Below, one piece after another: positions 1 to 13,700 of a stretch of 64,000 nt of DNA; the stretch's first letter is position 1; every line of letters starts with the position of its first letter. Both the position numbers and the translations under genes were made by a program. Source of the stretch: Nymphaea colorata (taxonomy: Eukaryota > Streptophyta > Magnoliopsida > Nymphaeales > Nymphaeaceae). The DNA lies in NCBI RefSeq assembly GCF_008831285.2, contig NC_045138.2:22909934-22973933 (forward strand). The letters are read 5' to 3'. The notes beneath the pieces were generated by a model. That model ran no database searches. It was not told where the DNA came from and was given only the letters and a program-made list of their open reading frames with translations.

Positions 1-1646
1 TCTTTTTTGACCTTCAAAACAATACAATGAAGACCATAAGTTTTGGTTGGTTACCGACTGAACTGGAACAACATAATGACACATTCAAAAGTTCAGAACA
101 CCATCAATTTTTTGAGTAAATGTATCCACGCTATAAAACCAAAACTCTGACAGCTGCATCGAGGAAAGCAAAGTTCTCCGGGCCCAATAAAGTAAAATGT
201 GATATTAGACGAGTACTTACAAGAGCCAGCATCTCCTGCAGGTAGCCCCTAAAGGGTGTTTGCAAAGCCTACATGAAAGAACGAAACTTGAGACTACCAA
301 AAGAAAGAAGCTTATGGATAGGGTCGAGTAATAAATCACTTATCAAAGCTGTCTAAAAAGCATAAGCAAACAAGAACAAATGAGTAATAGCCATAGCAAT
401 GTGCATAACTGTGGATGCAAGTGTGTGTGGGACAGCCTTCTCAAAGAATAGAGCATGGGTGAGAGGTTGAGAGTGACGCCACATTGATCCCCAAAAGCAC
501 CTACACTCATGTTGTGGAAACCATAGGGACGAGCTGTATTATTATAATCATACATTAAAAATATCTTCAGGCTTCAGCATGATTTATTTGATAGAAATTG
601 ATATTTCAGATCATCATGTCATTTGGACAAAAAGTAGGAATTCTACTAAAAAATGCTTGTGGATCACATGTATAAGATTGGAGGGACAAAGACAGTATCA
701 GTTGTGAAAATTTGTACCTTTTGTGAAGTGCACCTTGTAATTACTAACACAAAAACAGACACATGCACATATATATACCATGCCCCTAAGTTCTATAATT
801 TGCCCGCCATTGGCCATGTATTTGGATGCAAAAAAGAAAAGGTCATGTTCTTTACTGAATATGAACATGAATAAACTGGAATTGAAAACATTAATATCAA
901 CATTACAGTTGAATAGGTCCAAACTCCAAACAAGCACTTTACAACAACAAAACTGTCAAATAAAATAACAGCCAAGAAGAAAGAACAATACCATTGAAGC
1001 CTTCAACATCCAAATAAAAAATAAAAATCAGAACTTAGAAATGGTAATATTACGAATCTTGTTTATGAAATAGTAAATGAATCTATGCATGGGTGACTTG
1101 ACAGACATCACAGAACCCAACTTGACTAGCCAGTAGGTGCAACCGTGCAACAAGGAGAGGAGCTAGCAATCATACCATTACCACCACACCATGGTAGAAC
1201 ATGTTATCTTCACTTTTGCGACAACATGCACAACAGATAATACTCTAACTTCATCCTTTCAGAAAGTTGAATCCAATATACATTTCAATGTCCACAAAAG
1301 CTCACCCTCCAAATGAAGGATTAAAAATAATAAAGAGATCCTCCCTTATTGTACATTGTTCTGCTTTTACATTTTACAGGGATGCAGGTACATGTGCTGA
1401 AACGAGCATGAAGCAAGTTCAAGAAACTTGGTCTGGGGGCACATATCTCTCTATCCCCTCGAAAATTATGCCTCCTATGCATGTCGCTCAATGTATTATG
1501 TGGTTCTTAATAAATTTGACTGTATAAATCTTAACTTCTCTGAAAGAGTGGGACTTCCATAGCACACCGAAGTAAATGAGAATGAAAAGATAATTGATTT
1601 TCTGAAAAGAGATCATGAGATGACTTACCAATTAAGCAAAGTGTAT

Positions 1647-1702
<56 letters not shown>

Positions 1703-4700
1703 CACACCAAAAGCTATTTATGTTTAGAAGATCAAAAAAGGTACAACCTACAAGAAAAAATCAAATGGTATCAAAAGCAAAAAATGCATAGACAAGCACC
1801 CAACATGGCTTTACCGTGCCCAAACAGTCTCATGTCTGCATCCATGTTCTGTCATGCTGACACAGGTGCAGATGACTAGGCATGCTTGTGTAACTGATAC
1901 GTGCCTGTCTAGGAGTCCGTCGAGACAGGACGTGGGCGAGGCCACTGCTACTGCCGTTGAGCCCGTCGGGGGCGAAGGAGGCAACAAAGTGCCGTCCAGG
2001 ACCGGCCAGACCTGCACCGAGGGCCGCCGATGTTGGCCTCCTAGTGCCGAAGGTAGTGCCGATAGACGCGGGACAGCTAGCGTCTTCGGGGCTACGACCA
2101 GGGCAGACACCGTTCACACCCGTCGGGCAGGGGAAGAGCCGACGACCGACCCGCGATTAGAATTTTATATGGCTAACTCTTTGTGTGACAGGGATAAAGA
2201 CGCACCCGAACCTAGCGGGACCAAGGAGCTAGCCGACACGCGGCGCGATGGACGGATGCTGAAGGAGGACGGCTCAGACGCGGACATGCTCGTGATGAAG
2301 ACCACCCTTCCTGAGTCAGGGTGAAGTGGGTTCACACCCAGCTCGAGCGTCTCGACCGACCCCGCCCTTGGAACGGGCGTTGATGGACTTGGGTGACCGT
2401 GCGAAACGGTTCCCCTTTCATGTTGTACATATTTTTACTTATTTTTACTTTAATCTTTTATTGTTGTAACCTATTGAACTGTGAATCGGTTCGGCCAGTT
2501 GGAACCGGTTCGACTGAGCAAACCGGCTCACTCATGCGTTAAAACGCATGAACCTCATTGTACAGGATATACATGTTTTATGAAGAACCTGGTTTCTCTC
2601 TCCTCTCTCGCGATTTTCTCTCTCCTCCCACCCGAGGGCTCACGCTCGCCATGGCGAGGGTTGTCTCCCCCGCTTCTCTCTCTCGCGTCCCTACCTCCTG
2701 ACGCCTCTTCCTCTCCTCGATCCTCAGCTTCTTCTATCTTTCCCACGCATCCCTTATCTCCGATGCTTTCTTCTGATTTCCCCCGTGAGGTCCAAGCTTC
2801 TCCTGTCGCCCTCCACTGCAGCTAAATGCTGCTGCTTCACCCGCAGCCTCCACCGCATCACCTCCTCCTAACCAGCCTGCAGATCTGCTCAGCGTCACCA
2901 AGGGACAACACCGTGGCTTCTGCCCCTCTTGGCGACGCCGTGGATCATCCCTGAGAAGGATCTGACTGCCCTCAGCTGCCAACGAAACCCCAATGAAGTC
3001 AGACGCACGCGGGCTGCTGTCCGCCCCTGTTCCTGCCTCATCTTCCTATCCAGCCTGCTGAATCCCTTCCATCTGAACCAGGGAGCATCGCCGTTGGCTT
3101 CTGCTCCTCTGGGCGACGCTATGGCTCACCTCTGAGCAAGACCCGACAGCTCAAAGAGGCTGAAAACCCCACCCGACGGATTTCTGATCTCTCAGGTTGC
3201 TGTCCGCCTCTTTCAACGCCTCCTCCACCCGAACAGGCAGCTGATGCTCTTCCATCTGAACCAAAGGACCTCGCCATTGCCTTCCTCACCTCTGGGCGAT
3301 GCCGTGGGACCTCACTGAAGAAGACCCGACAGCTCCAAGCGATTGACAACCCACCTGCCGGAATTCTGAGATCACTGAGCTGCTGTCCGCCGCTGTCCCT
3401 GCCTCCTCCACCCGAGCAGCAGCCGAAGCGTTTCCAGCTTAGCTAAGGGAACCTGCCGTTGATCTTCTCCAGCCCTGGGCGACATCAGAGATCATTTCTG
3501 AGGAGGATTCGATCATCCACCGCTGCCAAGGGACCCTCCGACGGAAACCAGACCTCGCTGGTGGCTCTCCCTGTGAACTCCGCCTGCTTCCCAGCCGGTT
3601 CCCCTGTTTACGATAGCCATTTGGGGGAAAACCCCAAATCGGGTGAAGGATCGACTCCTTCCTCATTCTCTGTTGCTTGATCCTCGTTTCTGCCTGTGGA
3701 CTGCACGAACAGAAGGCTGGAAATGGGTTGCTGGGTTGAGCAGTGAGCTCTGTTTCACGCTGCAGACCAGACCCCAACCTGGTTAACGAATTGGCCATGG
3801 GGTGGTCAGATGCCCCCCATACTCTGGGCGTCCCAACGTAAGGGTCATGGCCTCCTGCCCACCAAGTTTCAGCCTCATCCGCCACCGGATTGAGCTGCTG
3901 TGAATTTCTGAAGGTCGCTCCCCTGTTCTGCCGTTTCTCCCCTGTTTCGGGTATCAGTCCAGCAGCTTGAGGAAGCAACGACTGGACCTTAGGGTGGGCT
4001 TTTGCCCCCCATATTTTGGGCGTCTACAGATAGGTATCTCAGGCAGCTGCACACCAAATTTCAGCTCAATCCGAGCTTCGAGCCATTTTTGGTGAATTTT
4101 GCAAGGTTGAGCTCCCCTGTCCTGCGCCTGAAGTTGAACTGAGCCTCTGCCGCCTGTAACAGTTCTGAACTTAAATCCTTCAACGACCCTGCCTTGGGGT
4201 GGGCATTTGCCCCCCAAACTTGGGGCGTCCCTTGGTATCTATCCTGGCGACCTTCCTACCAAGTTTCACCCCCATCCGACGTCGGGATGAATTTCTGGGA
4301 TTTTTCGAAGGTCTGCTGCCCTGTTCAATGACAGAGGGTCTTCCAGCAGCCTGTCGCCTGTGACAGTCCAGGGGCTTCTCCAGGGGCTTGAACTCGCATG
4401 CTGGGTTCTTTCCAGCTCCACCTTGGCCCATCCTCGGATAACTATCCGGCAGAGCTGCTGTCCAAAACTCGGCTCAATCGGACAGTTCTATGATTTATGG
4501 TGTCCTTCGGAAGCGGCTAGACCCCTGTCTACGCCTTTGAACCTGAGCACACCAGTCTCGACCGTGGGAAGCTGGAGCACTTGCTGCCCTGCAGCGCGCC
4601 TGCGCCGGCGTTAAACGGCGCTTGCCTCACCCCACTGACGTCTGCTCCCGGGGTTTATCTTCGCACACGGTGACGCTTCTCTACTCCTTGGGACTGTTCT

Positions 4701-7700
4701 TGCTTGTTTGATTACGCATTGACTGCTTGGCTTTCTATTGTGAGGGCTGCTCGACGAGCCGCTAGGTACCAGCCGTGAGGAGCTAGGAGCAAAGGCTGCT
4801 TGGCAGCGCGCATGCACCGGCGTTAATCGGTGCCTGCCTCACCCCTTACGTTCGCTCCTGGGGTCCCTATTGCCGTCTGGTGAAGCTCCTCTACTCTCGC
4901 CTCCTTTATTCCTGTAAATTGTGTTCTTGGTAATTGCCCTGCTGCTTGTGTTTGAGGGCGTTTCCAAGGAGCGACAGGGGGCGTGAAGGAAGCTGGTAAC
5001 CGCCTGATTCGCCGTCCGTTGCTGGATACCGAGGGCCTTGGTCTTCTGCCCTTGGTCGTGCCGCTGGGCTAGCCCCAGCGAGGTTTGCCTCACTCTCCCC
5101 CTGTAGAACGGGGTGGGTTTACTCGCTTTCAGCCTTAACTGTGATCCAACCTATGGGCTGGGGAATGGTTTGTACGCATAGGCATGAATGAATGGTTTGT
5201 TGAGTGAGGCTGAGGGCATTCTTGTACGCAACGGTTGTAAGGCCTTGAACCCATCTGTGTAGTAGGTTCAGACCTAGAATAGGCGGGAAAAGCCCTCCTT
5301 GTACCCTTACCCTGGGGGATTCACTGGGTTTGTCCCCAGTGGGGTAGAAACTGAATTGTAATCTTGGTATCTCCGGATCCGAAAGCATTCCCGAAGAGAT
5401 CTTGGGAGGTCAGGACGGCAGCGCAGTCTGGGTTTTCTGGACAGCTACAGTGCCCGCAGCTTGCGTCCTACCAGTAGGTATCAGAGCTGTCTTCAGGAAT
5501 CAGTTTTCGGTTTTCTTTTCAGAAGATTACGCAATTGTGTTTAGCAGCTATGGCACCACGTGATGTTAAACAAGTTGCTGCAGATATTGAGTTACAGGAG
5601 GTTTCAGATGAGGGGGTAGTTGTTGTAACAGGGGAGGAAGTCACGCCTGTTACTCTCAAATCCCTCATGGATATGATGAGTCAAATGCGAGATGACAAGC
5701 GCAGGATTATAGAGCGCCTTGACAGCCTTGAGAGGAGAGTGCTTGAGACTCCTCTTGGTGCCCCACCCTTGCCCCAGGCCACAGCTAGCCCTGACGTACC
5801 GACCGCCTCTTATGTGCAACAAGGTGGAGTGACTGAATCTGCTATGCACAGGACGCGCGATCAGATGCAGCAGAAGGCCACTCAGTCAGTCAGGTCGACA
5901 GAGGGGAAGGGGTTACTCTCCACGCCGACTAGAGAAGGCTGTAGTGTACTTGCGGGAAGGTTCCTCAATGCTTCTGTGCCCAGGCCACCTTTCAGCCAGC
6001 CCACAGTGGACGTTGAGGTCCCCAGCACTTCCTTTACCCAGCCACGGGGCATTTCTGAGTCTTCTATACATCAGGTGCTTTTTGAAACGCAGCAGGCTAA
6101 TGTGAAACCTATTCAAGCACCACATGGGGAGGAATTACTTCCTAAGCCACCTAAGCAGACCGACTATGTCAGTATAGATCAACCTTCTCAAATGAGCTAC
6201 GCGGAAATGGAATTCGATGAGGTTGAATAAGAAGCTGCCCTAGAGCAGCCAGGGTCGCCTAGTGGTGAGTGCCACACAGCTACCTACCCCAGCCGCCCCA
6301 GAACTATGCGCATGGTAGGATCCATTCAGTCTACAGGTGTGGTTGTTCTTCTGGATTCAGGGGCCACTCCTAACCATATCAGGACTGAGATTGCTCATAA
6401 GGTGGCCTACACGTTGACACCGCACGGACCTCTCACTGTTGTCGTTGGTAACGGTGCCTTTCTCTCTTGCAATCTTGTGTGCAGAGCAGTGAATTTAGTG
6501 ATGCAAGGGGAGTCATTTGTGGTTGATTTGTTGGTCTTACCTATTGAGGGGCCCGATGTTGTACTTGGGGTTATCTCAGTGGCTACTGATGTACCTCTTG
6601 CGGCAGGTAATGATGTTGACCAGGTGCCTACATTGGGAATTGAATGCCCTATGTTTACCGACACAAACCCGCGTGACTGGAATGTTAAAGTTGTAAGGTA
6701 CTCTTTGTGCTTAGGGGTACCACCAGAGCACCAAGTCACCTATGCCATGCTTCGTCTTGAAGACCCTAAGTATAATTATGTGAATCAGAGTGGCGCAGTG
6801 GAAGCATGGAGGAAACAGACAGCTATATGGGCAGATCAATTACCATCGCTTTTTGTTTTGGCTACCAAAGGCGAGCGGGATAGCTCTTCTATCTCGTTCC
6901 TTCTATCATTGTTGGAAGAGCAGCCAGAGGCTAGAGCGAAGCCACGTAAGAGGCAAGTTTATGATCGTGGAAAAGCCTCCCACACCAGTACATGGCCCGA
7001 CGAGCTCCACAGACCGCGAGAGTCATTGTTAGCCTCTTTGGCAAGGGACTATGGACCTCACCCCAGACGAGCTTGTTGGGTGCGTGAGTTAGGGAGCGAG
7101 ACAGTCCATACCGTCCATCTTGTGGAAGGGAAAGAGAGACGTTTCCAGGGTACCTCAAGTGGAGGGGTTGAGGAGTTCGACCAGATCGCCCACAGGTTTC
7201 CTTACGTACGAGCTTGGGGACAAGCTCACACTCAGCGGGGTGGATCTGATACGTGCCTGTCTAGGAGTCCGTCGAGACAGGACGTGGGCGAGGCCACTGC
7301 TACTGCCGTTGAGCCCGTCGGGGGCGAAGGAGGCAACAAAGTGCCGTCCAGGACCGGCCAGAACTGCACCGAGGGCCGCCGACGTTGGCCTCCTAGTGCC
7401 GAAGGTAGTGCCGATAGACGCGGGACAGCTAGCGTCTTCGGGGCTACGACCAGGGCAGACACCGTTCACACCCGCCGGGCAGGGGAAGAGCCGACGACCG
7501 ACCCGCGATTAGAATTTTATATGGCTAACTCTTCGTGTGACAGGGATAAAGACGCACCCGAACCTAGCAGGACCAAGGAGCTAGCCGACACGCGGCGCGA
7601 TGGACGGATGCTGAAGGAGGACGGCTCAGACGCGGACATGCTCGTGATGAAGACCACCCTTCCTGAGTCAGGGTGAAGTGGGTTCACACCCAGCTCGAGC

Positions 7701-10700
7701 GTCTCGACCGACCCCGCCCTTGGAACGGGCGTTGATGGACTTGGGTGACCGTGCGAAACGGTTCCCCTTTCATGTTGTACATATTTTTACTTATTTTTAC
7801 TTTAATCTTTTATTGTTGTAACCTATTGGACTGTGAATCGGTTCGGCCAGTTGGAACCAGTTCGGCTGAGCAAACCGGCTCACTCATGCGTTAAAACGCA
7901 TGAACCTCATTGTACACGATATACATGTTTTATGAAGAACCTGGTTTCTCTCTCCTCTCTCGCGATTTTCTCTCTCCTCCCACCCGAGGGCTCACGCTCG
8001 CCATGGCGAGGGTTGTCTCCCCCGCTTCTCTCTCTCGCGTCCCTACCTCCTGACGCCTCTTCCTCTCCTCGATCCTCAGCTTCTTCTATCTTTCCCACGC
8101 ATCCCTTATCTCCGATGCTTTCTTCTGATTTCCCCCGTGAGGTCCAAGCTTCTCCTGTCGCCCTCCACTGCAGCTAAATGCTGCTGCTTCACCCGCAGCC
8201 TCCACCGCATCACCTCCTCCTAACCAGCCTGCAGATCTGCTCAGCGTCACCAAGGGACAACGCCGTGGCTTCTGCCCCTCTTGGCGACGCCGTGGATCAT
8301 CCCTGAGAAGGATCTGACTGCCCTCAACTGCCAACGAAACCCCAATGAAGTCAGACGCACGCGGGCTGCTGTCCGCCCCTGTTCCTGCCTCATCTTCCTA
8401 TCCAGCCTGCTGAATCCCTTCCATCTGAACCAGGGAGCATCGCCGTTGGCTTCTGCTCCTCTGGGCGACGCTATGGCTCACCTCTGAGCAAGACCCGACA
8501 GCTCAAAGAGGCTGAAAACCCCACCCGACGGATTTCTGATCTCTCAGGTTGCTGTCCGCCTCTTTCAACGCCTCCTCCACCCGAACAGGCAGCTGATGCT
8601 CTTCCATCTGAACCAAAGGACCTCGCCATTGCCTTCCTCACCTCTGGGCGATGCCGTGGGACCTCACTGAAGAAGACCCGACAGCTCCAAGCGATTGACA
8701 ACCCACCTGCCGGAATTCTGAGATCACTGAGCTGCTGTCCGCCGCTGTCCCTGCCTCCTCCACCCGAGCAGCAGCCGAAGCGTTTCCAGCTTAGCTAAGG
8801 GAACCTGCCGTTGATCTTCTCCAGCCCTGGGCGACATCAGAGATCATTTCTGAGGAGGATTCGATCATCCACCGCTGCCAAGGGACCCTCCGACGGAAAC
8901 CAGACCTCGCTGGTGGCTCTCCCTGTGAACTCCGCCTGCTTCCCAGCCGGTTCCCCTGTTTACGATAGCCATTTGGGGGAAAACCCCAAATCGGGTGAAG
9001 GATCGACTCCTTCCTCATTCTCTGTTGCTTGATCCTCGTTTCTGCCTGTGGACTGCACGAACAGAAGGCTGGAAATGGGTTGCTGGGTTGAGCAGTGAGC
9101 TCTGTTTCACGCTGCAGACCAGACCCCAACCTGGTTAACGAATTGGCCATGGGGTGGTCAGATGCCCCCCATACTCTGGGCGTCCCAACGTAAGGGTCAT
9201 GGCCTCCTGCCCACCAAGTTTCAGCCTCATCCGCCACCGGATTGAGCTGCTGTGAATTTCTGAAGGTCGCTCCCCTGTTCTGCCGTTTCTCCCCTGTTTC
9301 GGGTATCAGTCCAGCAGCTTGAGGAAGCAACGACTGGACCTTAGGGTGGGCTTTTGCCCCCCATATTTTGGGCGTCTACAGATAGGTATCTCAGGCAGCT
9401 GCACACCAAATTTCAGCTCAATCCGAGCTTCGAGCCATTTTTGGTGAATTTTGCAAGGTTGAGCTCCCCTGTCCTGCGCCTGAAGTTGAACTGAGCCTCT
9501 GCCGCCTGTAACAGTTCTGAACTTAAATCCTTCAACGACCCTGCCTTGGGGTGGGCATTTGCCCCCCAAACTTGGGGCGTCCCTTGGTATCTATCCTGGC
9601 GACCTTCCTACCAAGTTTCACCCCCATCCGACGTCGGGGTGAATTTCTGGGATTTTTCGAAGGTCTGCTGCCCTGTTCAATGACAGAGGGTCTTCCAGCA
9701 GCCTGTCGCCTGTGACAGTCCAGGGGCTTCTCCAGGGGCTTGAACTCGCATGCTGGGTTCTTTCCAGCTCCACCTTGGCCCATCCTCGGATAACTATCCG
9801 GCAGAGCTGCTGTCCAAAACTCGGCTCAATCGGACAGTTCTATGATTTATGGTGTCCTTTGGAAGCGGCTAGACCCCTGTCTACGCCTTTGAACCTGAGC
9901 ACACCAGTCTCGACCGTGGGAAGCTGGAGCACTTGCTGCCCTGCAGCGCGCCTGCGCCGGCGTTAAACGGCGCTTGCCTCACCCCACTGACGTCTGCTCC
10001 CGGGGTTTATCTTCGCACACGGTGACGCTTCTCTACTCCTTGGGACTGTTCTTGCTTGTTTGATTACGCATTGACTGCTTGGCTTTCTATTGTGAGGGCT
10101 GCTCGACGAGCCGCTAGGTACCAGCCGTGAGGAGCTAGGAGCAAAGGCTGCTTGGCAGCGCGCATGCACCGTCGTTAATCGGTGCCTGCCTCACCCCTTA
10201 CGTTCGCTCCTGGGGTCCCTATTGCCGTCTGGTGAAGCTCCTCTACTCTCGCCTCCTTTATTCCTGTAAATTGTGTTCTTGGTAATTGCCCTGCTGCTTG
10301 TGTTTGAGGGCGTTTCCAAGGAGCGACAGGGGGCGTGAAGGAAGCTGGTAACCGCCTGATTCGCCGTCCGTTGCTGGATACCGAGGGCCTTGGTCTTCTG
10401 CCCTTGGTCGTGCCGCTGGGCTAGCCCCAGCGAGGTTTGCCTCACTCTCCCCCTGTAGAACGGGGTGGGTTTACTCGCTTTCAGCCTTAACTGTGATCCA
10501 ACCTATGGGCTGGGGAATGGTTTGTACGCATAGGCATGAATGAATGGTTTGTTGAGTGAGGCTGAGGGCATTCTTGTACGCAACGGTTGTAAGGCCTTGA
10601 ACCCATCTGTGTAGTAGGTTCAGACCTAGAATAGGCGGGAAAAGCCCTCCTTGTACCCTTACCCTGGGGGATTCACTGGGTTTGTCCCCAGTGGGGTAGA

Positions 10701-13700
10701 AACTGAATTGTAATCTTGGTATCTCCGAATCCGAAAGCATTCCCGAAGAGATCTTGGGAGGTCAGGACGGCAGCGCAGTCTGGGTTTTCTGGACAGCTAC
10801 AGTGCCCGCAGCTTGCGTCCTACCAGTAACATAGGTTTACTTGTTTATCCTAGTGAACTCCCTTTTGTAATAAATTAATAATTCCATCTTTGTTGCTTGA
10901 TGTACAAAATACTTGAGTAGTTCAATGGTTTGAGACTACTCAACTTTCATTCCTTTTTTTGAAAAACATTTTAAACATCAGCTTTATTATTTAACTATAG
11001 TTCATCAAGCAACTGGCAATTCATCAAGTAATTCGCAATCAGCTTTACTAATTGCCACACTCTATGTCACATGCACTCGCGGAAAAGGACCCTGCACCCG
11101 TGTCAATACAGCTTCACTCAAGTTCAGGTATTGGACATGGCAAAATGATAATTAGTATTTTTTGGGTCTACTTTGATATTTTCTTTGTTAGCCTATATTT
11201 TATAGATAAGAAAAAAAATAGATCAATTTTTTGCTTAGAATCCTATATATATGTGTTCCAGCATTCAAGTTCTTTGAAGCTGCTTCACACCCGGACCCAC
11301 ACCCATGTGACAGCCTGACAGGTCAATAATCTTTTTATGTGAGCCCTCCAACACCTCCACTAAGTCGCATGCATGGCAACAAAATGTCATTCCTGAGTTT
11401 TTTAAGTATTGCACTTTTTGTTGGGTACAAATCAAAATGTTTGTTTTTCCTCAGAATTCAAAAAATTGAAACATTATACAGAAATAATAAAAAACATTAT
11501 CAGACTATGAGTCTTTGACTAATTTTCTTCCAAAAAATGATAAATATTGAAAATGGTTAAATATTAAAAGAAACCAAAAAAATGAAATATAAGAAATGTT
11601 AAAAGGGGAGCAAAATCTTGCATACTATCGCAGTATTTTAAAAAGAAAATTCATATGGATGATACTTCCAAACTATTTCCATCAATTGCACATCTTGTGC
11701 TTTATTCTTGTTTGGCAATACTACCACAATATCATGCTTATCTGAATCACTTGACAGAACCAATTAGGAGGGTTGCCATTTTACATACATCACCCAAGAG
11801 AAAGCACATCCGTTTGGATATCTTTTGTCCTCTAAGAGTCTAAAGAGAAAACATGGAAGACATGTTATTGTTTCATTTTCTCGTAACTTTTAATATCTAA
11901 TATTAATGTGATATCCCACATACATAGATGCCAGTTGTCAATGATGATTAAACATGAAATTTGCAGATAACTTGTCTTCAACATAAACACAAGTAATTTT
12001 TTTGCTATACTTCGTCTCCCAGCTCAGACACAATAAAATTTTTACCCCAAGAATAACTTATCTCCTTCGTGATTGTTACTTTGTTTGCAACAGATAAGGC
12101 ATCTAAACAAGTTATCCCACGATTACTTAAGCTAAAACTCAATAATCCACTAAATAATGATAATACTGTAATTTCCACACATGAATAGAAAACGGAGTAT
12201 GGGAATCAGAACCAAAAAGTGACCATTTCAAATTTTGGATGAATTGCGAAGCAGTAAATGATAATACTGTAATTTCCACACATGAATAGAAAACGGAGTA
12301 CGGGAATCAGAACCAAAAGGCAACCATTTCAAATTTTGGATGAATTGCGAACCAGTAAATGTGTAGGCAGTGACAGTGAGAGCTTCTAGTTTTAACTTTT
12401 CACTTTTAAGGTGTGTTGAATCTTTTGATACATTGAAAAATCAACCAGGGTGAGGCCCACCCAGGCTTCCATCTTCTTTTTTTTTTTTCCATAGTTAGTT
12501 GATGGGGAGGCCTCCAAATGAAAATTAGGAAAAGCCATAAAATTGAAGTGTACTTTAAGGAGAAGCCATCCACAAATTTCTGTGTTACCTTGAACATGAC
12601 CGTATGAGGAGGATACCCTAGATGAGTCATAACTGGTATCCGACATCCCCTCAGGATGTTAGCACAGACAAGCCTAGCATGGCAACTAGGCTCATTTAGG
12701 TCATCTGGGCTAAGTTCTTCATAGGTAACCTGCCTTTCGTTGTCGAACACATTGCCTAAGCACTTAACAGTGTAGGCATTTTTTTCTTCAACAATCTATA
12801 TTATTTGTTTCTGTTTTCCTTTTCCTTTGTCCTTCTACTGCTTGAGGCAGATTTTCTTTCCATTTCACTATCTTCTTCTTCTACATCAAAAGTAGCTTTC
12901 TTCTTTCATGCGTATTTTCTTTTCCTAATTATTTTGTATGTTGCATGTGATATGGCATAGGTTGAAGACGCGTTTGTGCAATTATGTCATGATGAAAGAC
13001 CCAATAAATCTGTGATGAACAATGTTGAAGATTTACGTTCCTTAATATCTTCATTAGACAAGTAATTTGAAGTTCAAGTTTAGTTTATTAAATACTAGAA
13101 ATACGAACAGACAATGATGAATGCTAACACAGACGTTTCAAGTTGTGATGTACAATTGTGTTTTCTTTTAAACTGATAAAAATTTATTTTTCATTGAGAA
13201 ATGCTGATAAAGCACCAAGTATACATAATTTTATATCATTATGTCCATGTTTTAATGAAAAATTACGTTTAAATTTTAAAATCTCATGTTTGGTCATAGC
13301 TAGATGATGAACCTAAAGGACTTTGAGCACCATTCAATCTGAAATTTGGTCCACATCTGAGATCTAGATGTAACATGGCCTAAACACTAGGTCCCCTTAG
13401 TTTTCCTCCTCACAATGATATCTTAAGGGCTAAGGCCCTAAACCATTCAGCCCCCTCTCCCGATTTCTGTGCCTTGTCCCTCTTTCCCCGTAATTCTCTG
13501 TGTCTGTCCTTTCCACCTCTATTAAATACTTTCTTCCTCTTCTTCTTCCTCCATCCTCCCTTCTACATCATGTCCTATCATGTTGCTATAGCCTTCAAGG
13601 CTTCAACTCATCCTCTTGTTGGAAAAAAATCATCTAGAAAGATCCACAAGAGCTCAGATCCTCCATCTTAGCCAAATCTCATCTTTCTCCCATGAGAATG

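Larger units (their letters stand above)
1895..10825 (+). mobile_element. Non-autonomous Ty3/Gypsy-type LTR retrotransposon with giant LTRs
   Basis: A complete 8931-bp element: two 3579-bp LTRs (1895-5473 and 7247-10825) around only about 1.77 kb of internal DNA. The LTRs begin TGATACG and end CTACCA. The 5-bp target duplication GTAAC flanks it at 1890-1894 and 10826-10830. A primer-binding site for initiator tRNA-Met follows the 5' LTR, and a purine-rich tract (around 7235-7245) precedes the 3' LTR. Internal coding is a gag-like frame and a retropepsin frame; no reverse transcriptase, RNase H or integrase is present, so movement would need enzymes from a relative. By eye the LTRs differ at about 15 positions (about 0.4%) with no length difference, which implies recent insertion. 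It sits inside QCR7 intron 2, antisense to the host gene. Confidence 0.95.

Noticed and set aside
3439-3978. 179-codon minus-strand frame in the LTR, repeated at 8791-9330
   Set aside because: Present twice only because the LTR is present twice. Composition follows the GC-rich tandem repeats and no family features are visible.
12406-12750. Minus-strand 114-codon open frame beginning MFDNERQVTYEELSPDDLNE
   Set aside because: No recognisable domain, runs into low-complexity hydrophobic text and a poly-T stretch, and lies in intron DNA without other exon evidence.
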